DNA of 64,000 nt. Source: Fuscovulum ytuae (lineage in GTDB: Bacteria; Pseudomonadota; Alphaproteobacteria; Rhodobacterales; Rhodobacteraceae). The notes beneath the pieces were generated by a model. That model was not told the origin of the DNA and did no database searches. It saw only the letters and a program-made list of their open reading frames with translations. Numbering within the stretch: position 1 is the stretch's first letter; every line of letters starts with the position of its first letter. The stretch is from NCBI RefSeq assembly GCF_029953595.1, contig NZ_CP124535.1, positions 2,649,001 through 2,713,000 on the forward strand, read 5' to 3'. The position numbers and the translations under genes were made by a program. Positions 35,445 to 45,785 of this stretch are shown one piece after another.

Positions 35445-38400
35445 GGGATGCCGCTTCGGAACGACAAGTTCAGGCAGCGCAACCTGCGGTCTCGACATGG
35501 CTTTCCGCGAATGCAGGGTCGGGAAAGACGCGCGTTCTGACCGACCGTGTTGCGCGGTTGTTGCTGGGCGGAGTCGAACCGCAGCACATCCTGTGCCTGA
35601 CCTACACCAAGGCAGCCGCGACCGAGATGCAGAATCGGTTGTTCCGTCGCCTTGGCGATTGGGCAATGAAACCAGACGATGCGTTGCGCGCAGCCTTGGC
35701 AGATTTGGGCGAAGATGCGCAGTTGGATCGGGAAACGCTGGCGAAGGCGCGTCGATTGTTTGCACGCGCCATCGAAACACCGGGCGGTCTACGCATTCAG
35801 ACAATCCATTCCTTTTGCGCGAGTCTTCTGCGGCGTTTTCCGCTTGAGGCTGGCGTATCACCGCAATTTTCTGAGTTGGATGACAGGACCGCACTGTTGA
35901 TCCAGAATGAGATTGTCGAGGAGATGGCGGACACCATCGCGCCTGACATCGTTGCCGATCTGGCCCGCGCTTGGACGGGTGAAGAGTTTGGCCAATTGAT
36001 GCGGCAAATCGTAGGTAACCGCGCACGATTTTCCAAACCGCTGACGCCGGATACCGCCCGCCGCATGTTCGGATTGCGGCAGGGGGACAGCCACGAAACC
36101 TTGATTTCCGAAACTTTTTTGGGGGACGAAGTCCGGTGGATGCCAGAGGTCATTTCGACGATGGCGAACGGGTCTTCGACTGATGTGAGGAATGCTGAGC
36201 GGTTGCAAACGCTTGACCTTTCAGCGCCGTCACTTGCCACACTCGTTGCGTTGGAGGATCTGTTTCTGCTGGGGGCCAAGGCAAAACAGCCTTTTGCTGC
36301 CAAGATCGGCACTTTCCCAACGAAGGATACTCAGAAGGCTTTACCGCCGGATGTGCTGAACCGACTGAACAACCTGATGGGACGCGTTGAGGGGGCGCGA
36401 ATTCTGCGTTGCGCCTTGATGGCCATGGATCGAGCGTTGGCCCTTCATCGCTTTGCGGGTGTGTTTCTTCCGCTTTACGAAGATCGGAAAGCGGCCCGCG
36501 GTTGGCTGGACTTTGATGACCTTATCACACGCGCATCTGACCTTTTGACCGACCCGAGCGTAGCAGCGTGGATTTTATTCAGGCTGGACGGAGGGATCGA
36601 CCATATTCTTGTGGACGAAGCACAAGACACAAGTCCTGAACAATGGCGCGTGATCGAGTCCTTGGCGGCAGAGTTCACAGCGGGGTCAGGCGCGCGCGAT
36701 CTGGATCGCACATTGTTTGTCGTGGGCGACAAGAAACAATCGATCTATTCGTTTCAAGGTGCAGATGTCGCGGCGTTTGACGAAAAGCTGCTCAGTTTCC
36801 AAGGCCGCTTCAGGGATGTGGGTCGTGCGTTTCAATCCTTGCGGCTTGAACATTCATTTCGTTCGTCTGCCGCCATTCTTCGAGTGGTGGACGACACGTT
36901 CGGTGATCGTTTTCCTTCTGCATTGGGCGGAGCGTCGGCACATATCGCGCAGTGGACGCAAATGCCTGGGCGCGTTGACCTATGGCCCTTGATCGAAAAG
37001 GTCGACGGAAAAGACGAAGATGACTGGCGCAATCCAGTAGACCGGATCACCGAAGAACACCACACGGCGCAGCTTGCCGGCAGGATTGCCGACGAAATCC
37101 GTGAGATGATCGAAAGTGGAACGGCGATCAGCGACAGCAAGGGTCAAACACGAACAATCCATGCCGGCGATATTCTGATCTTGGTTCAGCGTCGGTCGGC
37201 GCTGTTTTCCGAGATTATCCGAGCCTGCAAAGCGAAGGGGTTACCGATCGCAGGGGCTGATCGGCTGAAATTGGGGGCAGAGCTGGCGGTGAAGGACATC
37301 TACGCCTTGCTGGCTTTCCTTGCCACACCAGAGGATGATCTGTCGTTGGCGGCGGTGCTTCGTTCACCTCTTTGCGGATGGACCGAGGCCGAATTGCACG
37401 ATCTTGCACAACCGCGAACGGGCTGGCTTTGGGAGGAATTGCGGAGGCGCGCAGCGGATTTTCCGGACACTCATGCCATGCTGAGCGACCTACGCGACCA
37501 GTCGGATTTTTTGCGCCCTTATGACCTGATCGAGAGGCTGCTTACCCGCCACGATGGACGGCGGAGGTTGTTGCAACGCCTTGGGGTCGAAGCGGAAGAT
37601 GGGATCGACGAACTGCTTTCTCAGGCCCTTGTCTATGAGCGTGGCGATGTACCAAGCCTGACCGGCTTCCTTGTCTGGCTTTCGACGGATGAGGTGGAGG
37701 TTAAGCGGCAGTCCGAAAGCGAGGGGCATCGTATTCGTGTTATGACGGTTCACGGGGCAAAGGGGTTGGAAGCGCCGATCGTTATACTACCAGATACCTG
37801 CGACCATCGTGATACGGACCGGGACGAAGTCGTAGATGTTAATGGAACCGCCGTATGGCGTGTGTCGGTTGATGAAAGCCCCGCCGTATTGACGGCAGCC
37901 CGCACGCGTCGAAAAGAACGCGAGGCCCAAGAAAGGTTGCGGCTGCTTTATGTGGCCATGACGCGCGCCCAATCTTGGCTGATTGTCTGTGGTGCCGGTG
38001 AGGCTAAGCAGGATCAGGCTTGGTATCGCCTGATCGCACAAGGGATGCAGGCGGCAGGTACGCAAACTGTAGCGAAAGGCGTATTGCGGCACAGTTTCGG
38101 CGCCTGGCCTGATCCTATGGAACGGCGCGTTGAAATGGTGAACAGATCGCCACTTCCTGATTGGGCCTTGCAGATTTCCAGTGTGGTGGATCGGCCGGTT
38201 CAACCGCTTTCACCATCATCACTGGGTGGGGCAAAGGCGCTTGCTGGTGATGGCCTAGATGAGGAAAGCGCAAAGGCACGGGGAACGGCGCTGCATCTAT
38301 TGCTGGAACATCTGCCGGGCATCCCCTCTTTACATCGTGCTTCTGTCGCGGAGCGGCTGGTGCCGGATCCGGCGTTGCGATCAGAGCTTTTGGTCGAAGT

Positions 38401-38752
38401 CGAAGCGGTCCTTTCGGATCATGCCGATCTTTTTGCCCTTCCCGCCCTTACGGAGGTGGAAATAAGCGCGACGCTTTTCGATCGCCCCCTTCGAGGCACG
38501 GTAGACCGGTTAATCCTTATGCCAGAAACGGTTCTGGCCATCGACTACAAGTCAAACCGCGTTGTGCCGGATCAGGCCGCAGAGGTACCAGAGGGCATTT
38601 TGCGCCAGATGGGTGCCTATGCGGATGCTCTGGCACAGATTTATCCTGATAGAGTGATCGAAACGGCCATCTTGTGGACACGGGCGGCACGGTTGATGAA
38701 GCTTTCTCCCGATATCGTGAGTGCGGCGCTGGCGCGCACCACGATCCCTTGA
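35441..38752 (+). CDS. addA: Double-strand break repair helicase AddA
   Basis: A 1103-residue UvrD/Rep-type (SF1A) helicase-nuclease. Motif I is SANAGSGKTRVL at about 22-33, motif II is VDEAQDTSPEQW, motif III is GDKKQSIYSFQGAD, motif V is VMTVHGAKGLEAP and motif VI is LLYVAMTRAQSWL. A C-terminal nuclease motif, LAIDYKSNRVVP, is at about 1034. The ATG overlaps the addB stop, so the two subunits are translationally coupled. Confidence 0.96.
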   Translation: MRDAASERQVQAAQPAVSTWLSANAGSGKTRVLTDRVARLLLGGVEPQHILCLTYTKAAATEMQNRLFRRLGDWAMKPDDALRAALADLGEDAQLDRETLAKARRLFARAIETPGGLRIQTIHSFCASLLRRFPLEAGVSPQFSELDDRTALLIQNEIVEEMADTIAPDIVADLARAWTGEEFGQLMRQIVGNRARFSKPLTPDTARRMFGLRQGDSHETLISETFLGDEVRWMPEVISTMANGSSTDVRNAERLQTLDLSAPSLATLVALEDLFLLGAKAKQPFAAKIGTFPTKDTQKALPPDVLNRLNNLMGRVEGARILRCALMAMDRALALHRFAGVFLPLYEDRKAARGWLDFDDLITRASDLLTDPSVAAWILFRLDGGIDHILVDEAQDTSPEQWRVIESLAAEFTAGSGARDLDRTLFVVGDKKQSIYSFQGADVAAFDEKLLSFQGRFRDVGRAFQSLRLEHSFRSSAAILRVVDDTFGDRFPSALGGASAHIAQWTQMPGRVDLWPLIEKVDGKDEDDWRNPVDRITEEHHTAQLAGRIADEIREMIESGTAISDSKGQTRTIHAGDILILVQRRSALFSEIIRACKAKGLPIAGADRLKLGAELAVKDIYALLAFLATPEDDLSLAAVLRSPLCGWTEAELHDLAQPRTGWLWEELRRRAADFPDTHAMLSDLRDQSDFLRPYDLIERLLTRHDGRRRLLQRLGVEAEDGIDELLSQALVYERGDVPSLTGFLVWLSTDEVEVKRQSESEGHRIRVMTVHGAKGLEAPIVILPDTCDHRDTDRDEVVDVNGTAVWRVSVDESPAVLTAARTRRKEREAQERLRLLYVAMTRAQSWLIVCGAGEAKQDQAWYRLIAQGMQAAGTQTVAKGVLRHSFGAWPDPMERRVEMVNRSPLPDWALQISSVVDRPVQPLSPSSLGGAKALAGDGLDEESAKARGTALHLLLEHLPGIPSLHRASVAERLVPDPALRSELLVEVEAVLSDHADLFALPALTEVEISATLFDRPLRGTVDRLILMPETVLAIDYKSNRVVPDQAAEVPEGILRQMGAYADALAQIYPDRVIETAILWTRAARLMKLSPDIVSAALARTTIP

Positions 38753-38811
38753 CGATTCCACAGGTCATCCCTAGCTTCGGTGGCCAACATTCCCTTCAGG
38801 AGATATGATAG

Positions 38812-39138
38812 ATGGGCGCTGCGACCGTCGCCGTCACCGATGCCACTTTTGATGCCGAGGTCCGCAAATCGGACATTCCGGTGGTAGTGGATTTCTGGGC
38901 CGAATGGTGTGGCCCTTGCCGCATGATTGGTCCTGCACTTGAAGAACTGGCCACCGAATATGCGGGAAAGGTCAAGATCGTTAAGGTGAATGTGGACGAG
39001 AACCCAGACAGCCCAGCGCAATTGGGTGTGCGCGGGATCCCGGCATTGTTCCTGTTCAAGAATGGTCAGGTCGTTTCGAACAAGGTGGGCGCGGCACCGA
39101 AGGCTGCGCTTGCGACCTGGATTCAGTCGGCGATCTAA
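38812..39138 (+). CDS. trxA: Thioredoxin
   Basis: A 108-residue thioredoxin with active site WCGPCRM at about 31-37 and the conserved cis-Pro in [16 protein letters not shown] lies upstream of the ATG. It follows addA by about 60 bases and ends before a strong terminator, so it probably closes the tsaE-addBA transcript but may have its own promoter. Confidence 0.97.
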   Translation: MGAATVAVTDATFDAEVRKSDIPVVVDFWAEWCGPCRMIGPALEELATEYAGKVKIVKVNVDENPDSPAQLGVRGIPALFLFKNGQVVSNKVGAAPKAALATWIQSAI

Positions 39139-39160
39139 GATCGGGCTTTGCGAAATTGGT

Positions 39161-39195
39161 AGGGCGGTCCGTAGCGGCCGCCCTTTTCCTTTTTC
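39161..39195 (+). terminator. Intrinsic terminator after trxA
   Basis: The stem AGGGCGG / CCGCCCT (39161-39167 and 39178-39184) is followed directly by TTTCCTTTTT. It separates trxA from the hslVU operon. Confidence 0.82.
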
Positions 39196-39234
39196 CACTG
39201 TCGTGCCCATATGCGGAAAAGATAGGAGGCCCCT

Positions 39235-39792
39235 ATGTCCGACGACAAATTCCCCGGCTGGCACGGGACGACAATCTTGGCCGTCCGAAAGGGTGGCGAA
39301 GTCGTGGTGGCTGGTGATGGTCAGGTCAGCCTTGGGCAAACCGTGATCAAAGGCACAGCGCGCAAGGTGCGGCGTCTGTCACCCGGCGGTCGGGATGTGG
39401 TCTGCGGCTTTGCTGGTTCAACAGCGGACGCCTTTACCCTGTTGGAGCGGCTTGAAAAAAAGCTAGAGGCCGCGCCTGGGCAATTGGCGCGGGCTTGCGT
39501 CGACCTCGCCAAGGATTGGCGGATGGACAAGTATCTGCGGAACCTAGAGGCCATGCTGATTGTGACCGACGGGCGCGACCTATTTGTCATCACCGGTGCG
39601 GGTGATGTTCTGGAGCCTGAGCACAATGTGGCGGCCATCGGTTCAGGGGGGAATTTCGCATTGGCGGCGGCGCGCGGGCTGATGGAAACTGACTTTCTTG
39701 CGGAACAGGTGGCGCGTAAAGCAATGGCGATTGCAGCGGATATCTGCGTTTACACCAATGGCAATCTTACTGTGGAAACCATCAAGGGGTGA
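39235..39792 (+). CDS. hslV: ATP-dependent protease proteolytic subunit HslV
   Basis: A 185-residue peptidase subunit of the HslVU (ClpQY) protease. The N-terminal catalytic Thr is exposed after removal of a short leader ([20 protein letters not shown]). Other family segments are [15 protein letters not shown] and [12 protein letters not shown] perfect AGGAGG precedes the ATG. It is followed eight bases later by hslU. Confidence 0.96.
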   Translation: MSDDKFPGWHGTTILAVRKGGEVVVAGDGQVSLGQTVIKGTARKVRRLSPGGRDVVCGFAGSTADAFTLLERLEKKLEAAPGQLARACVDLAKDWRMDKYLRNLEAMLIVTDGRDLFVITGAGDVLEPEHNVAAIGSGGNFALAAARGLMETDFLAEQVARKAMAIAADICVYTNGNLTVETIKG

Positions 39793-39799
39793 TTTCACC

Positions 39800-41098
39800 A
39801 TGACCAATCTGACCCCGCGCGAGATCGTTTCCGAACTTGACCGTTTCATCATCGGCCAGCGCGATGCCAAGCGCGCCGTCGCCGTCGCGCTTCGTAATCG
39901 TTGGCGGCGAAAGCAATTGGGCGATGATCTGCGGGACGAGGTTTACCCTAAAAACATTCTGATGATCGGACCAACCGGGGTTGGCAAAACAGAGATCAGC
40001 CGAAGGCTTGCCAAATTGGCAAAGGCCCCGTTTCTGAAGGTAGAGGCGACGAAGTTTACGGAAGTTGGCTATGTCGGTCGCGACGTGGACAGCATCATTC
40101 GTGATCTGGTCGATGCCGCGATGATCGAAACGCGGCAACGGATGCGGGATGAGGTGAAGGCCCGCGCCCACAAAGCGGCTGAAGAACGGGTGATTGAAGC
40201 GCTGGCCGGAAAAGACGCGCGCGAGCAGACGAGAGAAATGTTCCGCCAAAAACTAAAGCGTGGCGAGCTGGATCAGACGGTGATCGAACTGGATGTGCAG
40301 GACAATGCTACCCCCTTTGCCATGATGCCCGGCGGCAATGGGATGGACATGCAGATGCAGGGCCTGCAGGACCTTTTCAAAGCCTTTGGCGGACGAACTA
40401 CGCGCAAGAAGATGACGGTAGCAGAAAGCTATGACGTCCTGATCGGACAAGAGGCTGACAAGCTTTTGGATGATGAGGCTGTAAAGGCTGCTGCGCTTGA
40501 TGGCGTGCAGGAAAATGGAATCGTCTTCTTGGATGAGATCGACAAGATCTGTGCTCGGTCGGATGCGCGGGGTGCCGATGTCAGCCGAGAAGGCGTGCAG
40601 CGCGATCTGCTGCCACTGATCGAAGGGACAACGGTTTCAACGAAATATGGGCCGGTCAAGACGGACCATATCCTGTTCATTGCATCGGGTGCCTTCCATA
40701 TCGCAAAACCTTCTGATCTGCTGCCCGAATTACAGGGGCGTCTTCCGATCCGGGTGGAGTTGCAACCACTGACGGAAGAGGATTTCGTTCGTATCCTGAC
40801 AGAGACGGATAACGCCCTTACGCGGCAATATTCGGCCCTAATGGCGACGGAAGACGTTTCGGTCGCGTTTACCACGGATGGCATTTCCGCGTTGGCGCGG
40901 ATGGCGGCTGATGTCAATCGGAGCGTTGAGAACATAGGGGCGCGGCGGCTTTATACGATCATGGAGCGCGTGTTCGAAGAGCTGTCATTCTCGGCGCCTG
41001 ATAGATCGGGAGAAGTGGTCACAGTCGATGCAGGCTTTGTGGAAGCAAATGTTGGGCAGTTGGCGCGATCGGCGGATATTTCTCGTTACGTACTGTAA
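39800..41098 (+). CDS. hslU: ATP-dependent protease ATPase subunit HslU
   Basis: A 432-residue AAA+ unfoldase of the HslVU protease. Walker A is [16 protein letters not shown] at about residue 56, Walker B is [11 protein letters not shown], and the C-terminal ISRYVL ends in the motif that docks into HslV. The true start is ATG 39800, giving [17 protein letters not shown]. The frame is open further upstream, inside hslV. Confidence 0.97.
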   Translation: MTNLTPREIVSELDRFIIGQRDAKRAVAVALRNRWRRKQLGDDLRDEVYPKNILMIGPTGVGKTEISRRLAKLAKAPFLKVEATKFTEVGYVGRDVDSIIRDLVDAAMIETRQRMRDEVKARAHKAAEERVIEALAGKDAREQTREMFRQKLKRGELDQTVIELDVQDNATPFAMMPGGNGMDMQMQGLQDLFKAFGGRTTRKKMTVAESYDVLIGQEADKLLDDEAVKAAALDGVQENGIVFLDEIDKICARSDARGADVSREGVQRDLLPLIEGTTVSTKYGPVKTDHILFIASGAFHIAKPSDLLPELQGRLPIRVELQPLTEEDFVRILTETDNALTRQYSALMATEDVSVAFTTDGISALARMAADVNRSVENIGARRLYTIMERVFEELSFSAPDRSGEVVTVDAGFVEANVGQLARSADISRYVL

Positions 41099-41168
41099 GG
41101 TCGTGCGCGGGCTTGACCGTTCGACATCAAGGGCCGATCACTCTGTCCCTGTTGGTTGAGGAAGGCCT

Positions 41169-42269
41169 TTGCGCAACGTTGTCTTTTCAATCCTATTTCT
41201 AATGCTCGCTGCTTGCGCACCGCGTGGCGCTATGGTGATTGTTCCGCCTGAGGCAGCGGAAGGGCCAATCTCGACTGTCTTTGTCGGGACGACGCGGGCG
41301 ATTGAAGAGTCAGGCGTTTTTGGAAGCGGCAGGTCCGAGGAGATGAGCTTCGCACGTTACGACGTAGCGATCCCACCGCAGCGAGAGGTGGGAGAGATCA
41401 AGTATCCCGCCCTGGGCCGCCCAAATGCGACGACAGATTTTCTGACAACGGTTCAGCGCATCTACAGCGCCGAAACCGACTTTCGTCATGATCTGCGCAC
41501 AGCACTAGACCAGAACGGGCGCGAGGCGATCATCTTTGTACATGGGTTCAACAACACATTTACCGAAGGCCTGTATCGGATCGCGCAGTTGCGCCATGAT
41601 CTAGAGGTGCCGGGTGTTGCATTGCATTATTCATGGCCTTCGGCGGCGGAACCTTTGGGTTATGTCTATGATCGGGACTCGGTCATGTTTGCCAGAACCG
41701 GCTTGGAGGTTCTGATCCGCGAGACCGTAGCGGCTGGGGCCACGCGTATCATTCTGGTTGCTCATTCGATGGGTAGTTTCCTTTCGATGGAGGCGCTGCG
41801 CGACATTGTGCGGCAGAACGGGCGGGTGATGCCGCAAATTCGCGGTGTGGTTCTGATTTCCCCCGACATCGACGTCGAGGTGTTCCGAATGCAGGCACGC
41901 GATATCGGTGCTTTGCCGCAACCTTTCCTTATCTTCGGTTCAGATCGGGATCGGGTTCTACGCCTATCCGCCATGATTACGGGCCAACAGGGACGTCTTG
42001 GGTCGCTGGACAATGTTGAACAGATTTCGGACCTTCAGGTGACATATCTTGACGTCGGGGCCTTTGCAAAAGGCGCAGGCCATTTCGTTCCCGGAACCTC
42101 ACCTGCACTGATTAGACTTTTGGGCCGTATTGGGGATGTCGATCAAGCCTTCGGAAATGATGCTGCAGGGAGGGCCGGCTTGTTGCCAGGGGTGCTTTTG
42201 ACTGCGCGAAGTGCGACGCGCATTATCTTGACCCCTGTGGCGGAAATCACCGGCGATGTCCTGAACTGA
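41169..42269 (+). CDS. Alpha/beta-hydrolase lipoprotein (DUF900 family)
   Basis: A 366-residue predicted lipoprotein. The signal peptide ends in the lipobox LAAC with Cys16. The hydrolase domain shows EAIIFVHGFNNTF (oxyanion region) and the nucleophile elbow LVAHSMGSFL, the pattern of the DUF900 esterase-like family. The start is TTG 41169, behind GAGGAAGG; no ATG gives a complete signal peptide. The substrate is unknown. It is a single gene between hslU and the convergent smr gene. Confidence 0.82.
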   Translation: MRNVVFSILFLMLAACAPRGAMVIVPPEAAEGPISTVFVGTTRAIEESGVFGSGRSEEMSFARYDVAIPPQREVGEIKYPALGRPNATTDFLTTVQRIYSAETDFRHDLRTALDQNGREAIIFVHGFNNTFTEGLYRIAQLRHDLEVPGVALHYSWPSAAEPLGYVYDRDSVMFARTGLEVLIRETVAAGATRIILVAHSMGSFLSMEALRDIVRQNGRVMPQIRGVVLISPDIDVEVFRMQARDIGALPQPFLIFGSDRDRVLRLSAMITGQQGRLGSLDNVEQISDLQVTYLDVGAFAKGAGHFVPGTSPALIRLLGRIGDVDQAFGNDAAGRAGLLPGVLLTARSATRIILTPVAEITGDVLN

Positions 42270-42275
42270 TCTTGA

Positions 42276-42890
42276 TCAGCGCTTGCGGAGATAGACGTAA
42301 TAGGCACCCGATCCACCATGCCTAAGATGCGCCTCGCTGATCTGAAGAACAGCTGCGGACAGGGGGGGCATGCGCAGCCATTGCGGGACCTGATGGCGAA
42401 GGGCCCCCATGCGCTGTGGAATGGGCCCGGTATCTTCGCCACGCTTACCTTTGCCAGTGATGACCAGCACAAGGCGTAGTCCGACCGTCTGGGCGTTCAA
42501 TACGAAGCGGATGAGTTCGGGATGGGCTTCGGCAAGGGTCATGCCGTGCAGGTCGATGCGGGCCTCGGGCATCACCTTGCCACGCACCATCCGACCATGC
42601 AGCTTTGCATCCATCTGAAGTGGGGCTGTGCGGAGCGCTTCGCCCAAGGGCGGCGCGATATCATGCCCCGATGTTGCTTTGGCCTTCTGGCCAAGCCTGA
42701 ACGGCTCTAACCAGCTTTTCGGAATTTCCAAGTCGCGGGGCTTTGTTTCTGAAGCTATTATGGGCGTAGGCCCAGCAGCGTCTATTCCACGATGAAGACC
42801 TTTTGCCTTCGGGTGCAATGGACGCGCACTTCGCGCCACAGCCTGCCAAAGTTCCTCTTCCTCTGGGCGTAGGGATCGGCGGCGGGCCAT
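42276..42890 (-). CDS. Smr domain-containing protein
   Basis: A 204-residue protein with a basic, low-complexity N-terminal half and a C-terminal Smr (small MutS-related) domain. The domain shows IDLHGMTLAEA at about 112 and VITGKGKRGEDTG, the LDxH and GxG motifs of these nucleases. Stand-alone Smr proteins may act on branched DNA or on RNA at stalled ribosomes; which applies here is unknown. Its ATG overlaps the mltA stop (TAATG), so it is coupled to mltA. Confidence 0.85.
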   Translation of the reverse strand: MARRRSLRPEEEELWQAVARSARPLHPKAKGLHRGIDAAGPTPIIASETKPRDLEIPKSWLEPFRLGQKAKATSGHDIAPPLGEALRTAPLQMDAKLHGRMVRGKVMPEARIDLHGMTLAEAHPELIRFVLNAQTVGLRLVLVITGKGKRGEDTGPIPQRMGALRHQVPQWLRMPPLSAAVLQISEAHLRHGGSGAYYVYLRKR

Positions 42891-43912
42891 TACATGCCAT
42901 CCGGCAACATTGCATAAGCACGGTCGATTGGCAGAAGGACAACCATCCTTCCGCCATCCTTGATCGTTCCGGCAGACTCGCCGGCCACGCGGCCGGTTCC
43001 ATAGAAAATGTCTGCCCTTTGCGGCCCCTTGATCGCACCGCCGGTGTCCTGCGCAATCATCAAGCTGCGGATTGGGTTCGCCCCCGCCTTTTCAATCCAA
43101 ACCGGCGCACCAAGTGGTGTAAATGCCGGATCGATAGCAACCGATCGTAGCGCGGTAATCGAGCGGCCCATTGCCCCGATGGGTCCGTTCTCAGGTGCTA
43201 CGTCATCGATCGGGCGGAAAAAGACGTATGAGGGATTGATGTTCAATAATTCGCTACCCGACTGATTTCGCACATAAGATGCTATTTCCTGCGCGGAAAC
43301 CTGATCCATACTATGCGTGCCGCGGCGTACCAACTCCTGCCCGACCGAGCGATAGGCATGACCATTGCGACCCGCATACCCAACCCGCATCACGCGCCCA
43401 TCCGGCATTCTTATCCGACCGGATCCTTGGACTTGAAGGAAATAGACATCGACAGGATCATCCAGCCATGCCAGTTCAAGCCCGCGACCTCGTAGAATGC
43501 CCGCTTCGATCGCGGCGCGGCTGTGAAAAACCTGACCATCCCGCAATTCTGGCGGACGGCGATAGATCGGCCATGCAAAGCGCGGCGTGCGAACCGGTGA
43601 TCCTTCGAGTTCGGGTTCAAAATAGCCGGTGAAAAGCGCGGGTGGTTTCCCGATGACGACTGGACGAAAAAACAACTCGAAAAACTGGCGAGCCGCCGCA
43701 GCCGTTGATCCTGCATCGCCGGCAAGGTTGCAAATTGGAATCCAATCGGGATCTGCCATCAGGTCGCAAGTGGCCCTGAAGGACTCGAGTGCCTCAACGT
43801 GATTATCCTGATCCCATCCTTCAAGATCGGAAAAGCGCAGGATTTCGGCAGATGCTTGGCTGGTCGTCATGGCGACCAGCATAATAGCCGCTAAAAGGCG
43901 AGCGCGCATCAA
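42890..43912 (-). CDS. mltA: Membrane-bound lytic murein transglycosylase A
   Basis: A 340-residue MltA. The signal peptide ends in SQASA near residue 22, with no lipobox, so this copy is probably periplasmic or anchored by its leader rather than lipidated. Family landmarks are FTGYFEPELEGS, FLQVQGSGRIRM, YAGRNGHAY and the 3D-domain catalytic segment LMIAQDTGGAIKGPQRADIF. It cleaves the glycan strand of murein with formation of a 1,6-anhydro end, whose turnover products feed AmgK-MurU recycling. It overlaps the Tim44-like gene by four bases. Confidence 0.93.
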   Translation of the reverse strand: MMRARLLAAIMLVAMTTSQASAEILRFSDLEGWDQDNHVEALESFRATCDLMADPDWIPICNLAGDAGSTAAAARQFFELFFRPVVIGKPPALFTGYFEPELEGSPVRTPRFAWPIYRRPPELRDGQVFHSRAAIEAGILRGRGLELAWLDDPVDVYFLQVQGSGRIRMPDGRVMRVGYAGRNGHAYRSVGQELVRRGTHSMDQVSAQEIASYVRNQSGSELLNINPSYVFFRPIDDVAPENGPIGAMGRSITALRSVAIDPAFTPLGAPVWIEKAGANPIRSLMIAQDTGGAIKGPQRADIFYGTGRVAGESAGTIKDGGRMVVLLPIDRAYAMLPDGM

Positions 43913-44574
43913 TCTCCGGTGGCGACAAGATGCCAGTTCGGATCGCTGGACCCCATCTTGCGGGCAAAGGTCCAGATATCGCGCTGACGCTTGATCTCAG
44001 TCGGGCTGCCTTCGACAATCTCACCCGAAGCGTTTTTCACCACAGAGGTGAGTTCACCAACGAAACGCACAGTAACCTCTGCCTCGCGAGAGGTTCGGTC
44101 GAATGTGGCGTCATGCAAAGCAAGTTCGCGGAGGCCTACAAAATTTGCCTCGACATGAAGCCCTTGCTCTTCGCGATGACGGATCGCTTCGTCAAAGGTG
44201 TCGGCTACTTCGGGAGAAAGGAAGGCGCGAACCTTATCGACCTCACCTTTTTCGTAGGCCATAAGTATCATCTCATAGGCGCCACGCGCACCCGAAAGGA
44301 ACGATGAAACGCTGAACCCCGGTTCGGCCATTTTCATCCCGGCAAGTGCTTTTGCCGCATCTGATCCATCAGCCACATGGTCAGTAATATCACGATCCGG
44401 ACCGCCTTCGATGACTTCAAAATCGCGGCGGGGCTTTGCGGCGGTCCGCACTTCTTCAAGCGGGATAGGCGGCTTTTCAAAGCCTTCCCGCGTTCCCAAA
44501 ACGGAACGCAGCTTCAGGATCAGGAAAATGGCGATCCCGGCCAGAACCAGTAACTGGATCAGGGAAGAACTCAT
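43909..44574 (-). CDS. Tim44-like (TimA) membrane-associated protein
   Basis: A 221-residue protein with one N-terminal transmembrane helix (about 3-22, LIQLLVLAGIAIFLILKL) and a C-terminal Tim44-like domain (about 85-220, with GARGAYEMILMAYEKG and DIWTFARKMGSSDPNW). In mitochondria Tim44 tethers Hsp70 to the import channel; the bacterial role is unknown. ATG 44574 has AGAGG upstream. It begins the leftward Tim44-mltA-smr operon, divergent from fxsA. Confidence 0.85.
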   Translation of the reverse strand: MSSSLIQLLVLAGIAIFLILKLRSVLGTREGFEKPPIPLEEVRTAAKPRRDFEVIEGGPDRDITDHVADGSDAAKALAGMKMAEPGFSVSSFLSGARGAYEMILMAYEKGEVDKVRAFLSPEVADTFDEAIRHREEQGLHVEANFVGLRELALHDATFDRTSREAEVTVRFVGELTSVVKNASGEIVEGSPTEIKRQRDIWTFARKMGSSDPNWHLVATGD

Positions 44575-44718
44575 TGGAACCTCTGGATGCGATGCCACAC
44601 TGCGGCAGGGCTTGGGGTTGGTATAAGGTGTATCAGGCCCTTATGTAGGGGTCATGGTGGCGCGTGTCCATGCCGCCTACCAATGAAAGCCTTCTGAAAT
44701 GGTCAAGAGGATCATCAA

Positions 44719-45201
44719 ATGCCTGCCATCGTCGTTCTTTTGATGTGGCCACTGATCGAGATTGCGCTTTTTGTCGTGGTCGGCGGGGCAATCGGTCTGT
44801 GGTGGACGCTCTTGATCGTCGTCGGAACGGGAATTGGTGGCGTCGTGCTTTTGCGGCGGCTGGGTCTGAGCAATGCTACACGTTTGCGGGGTGAAATGGC
44901 CCGTATGCGCGACCCGGTAGGGGCTGTTGGCGACGGGATCCTAAAGGCGTTGGCCGCGCTTTTGCTGATCCTTCCTGGTTTTTTGACAGATGCGCTTGGC
45001 CTTCTGCTTCTGTTTTCCCCCGTTCGTTCGGCTTTGATCTCGGCGGCGAGCAGGAAAATGGCCGTCGTGTCGATGCAATCCGACCAACCCGCACGCCGCA
45101 GTGACGGGATCGTCATCGATGGGGAATTCGTTGAGGTTGAAGCCGACGGGCCTAAATCCCCGATGCCGAAGGATCGCCCCTCAGGTTGGACAAGGCATTG
45201 A
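44719..45201 (+). CDS. fxsA: FxsA family membrane protein
   Basis: A 160-residue FxsA-like protein. Hydrophobic segments lie at about 3-22, 27-45 and 75-100, with the family opening IVVLLMWPLIEIALFVVVGG and the loop LPGFLTDALGLLLLF. FxsA over-expression in E. coli relieves phage exclusion by F; the normal function is unclear. AGAGGA precedes the ATG. It lies 59 bases upstream of secB in the same direction. Confidence 0.88.
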   Translation: MPAIVVLLMWPLIEIALFVVVGGAIGLWWTLLIVVGTGIGGVVLLRRLGLSNATRLRGEMARMRDPVGAVGDGILKALAALLLILPGFLTDALGLLLLFSPVRSALISAASRKMAVVSMQSDQPARRSDGIVIDGEFVEVEADGPKSPMPKDRPSGWTRH

Positions 45202-45260
45202 GGCGCATGCCCCTTCCTGATAGGAACGCCACGACCGCAGTTCGACAGGGAGGGTCAGGA

Positions 45261-45770
45261 ATGGCCGAAGAGACCGAGTCCGGCGAAACCGTTGCAGGCC
45301 AAGGCCAGCCGCAGATCCGCATGCAGGTGCTGGCACAGTTTATCCGTGACATGTCATTCGAAAACATGGTCGCCAAGAAGGGCGTGTCATCCGGTGATGT
45401 GCAGCCGGATATCCAGATCGCCGTGAGCCTTGATGCGCGGAAGCGGCCAGTCGATCACCAATATGACGTGATCTCGAAATACCGTTGTACGTCAAAGAAC
45501 AAGACGAATGGTGAAACGCTGTTCCTTCTGGAAATCGAATATGGCGCGATTTTTCATGTCGAAGGCGTCCCTGACGAACAGCTTCATCCGTTTCTCCTGA
45601 TCGAATGTCCGCGCCTTGTGTTCCCCTTTGTGCGGCGGATCATTTCGGACGTGACGCGTGACGGCGGATTCCCGGCATTGAATATCGATACGGTTGATTT
45701 CGTGACCCTGTATCGCCAAGAACTGGCCCGGCGTTCGCAGGCCGCGCAGGCGCAGACCGCTGTCAACTAA
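45261..45770 (+). CDS. secB: Protein-export chaperone SecB
   Basis: A 169-residue SecB tetrameric chaperone that keeps preproteins unfolded for SecA. QIRMQVLAQFIRDMSFENM and LLIECPRLVFPFVRRIISDVTR are highly characteristic. ATG 45261 has AGGGAGGGTCAGGA before it; the frame is open further upstream without similarity. It is followed by a perfect hairpin shared with convergent dnaQ. Confidence 0.96.
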   Translation: MAEETESGETVAGQGQPQIRMQVLAQFIRDMSFENMVAKKGVSSGDVQPDIQIAVSLDARKRPVDHQYDVISKYRCTSKNKTNGETLFLLEIEYGAIFHVEGVPDEQLHPFLLIECPRLVFPFVRRIISDVTRDGGFPALNIDTVDFVTLYRQELARRSQAAQAQTAVN

Positions 45771-45785
45771 GTTCGTTTGGAAGAT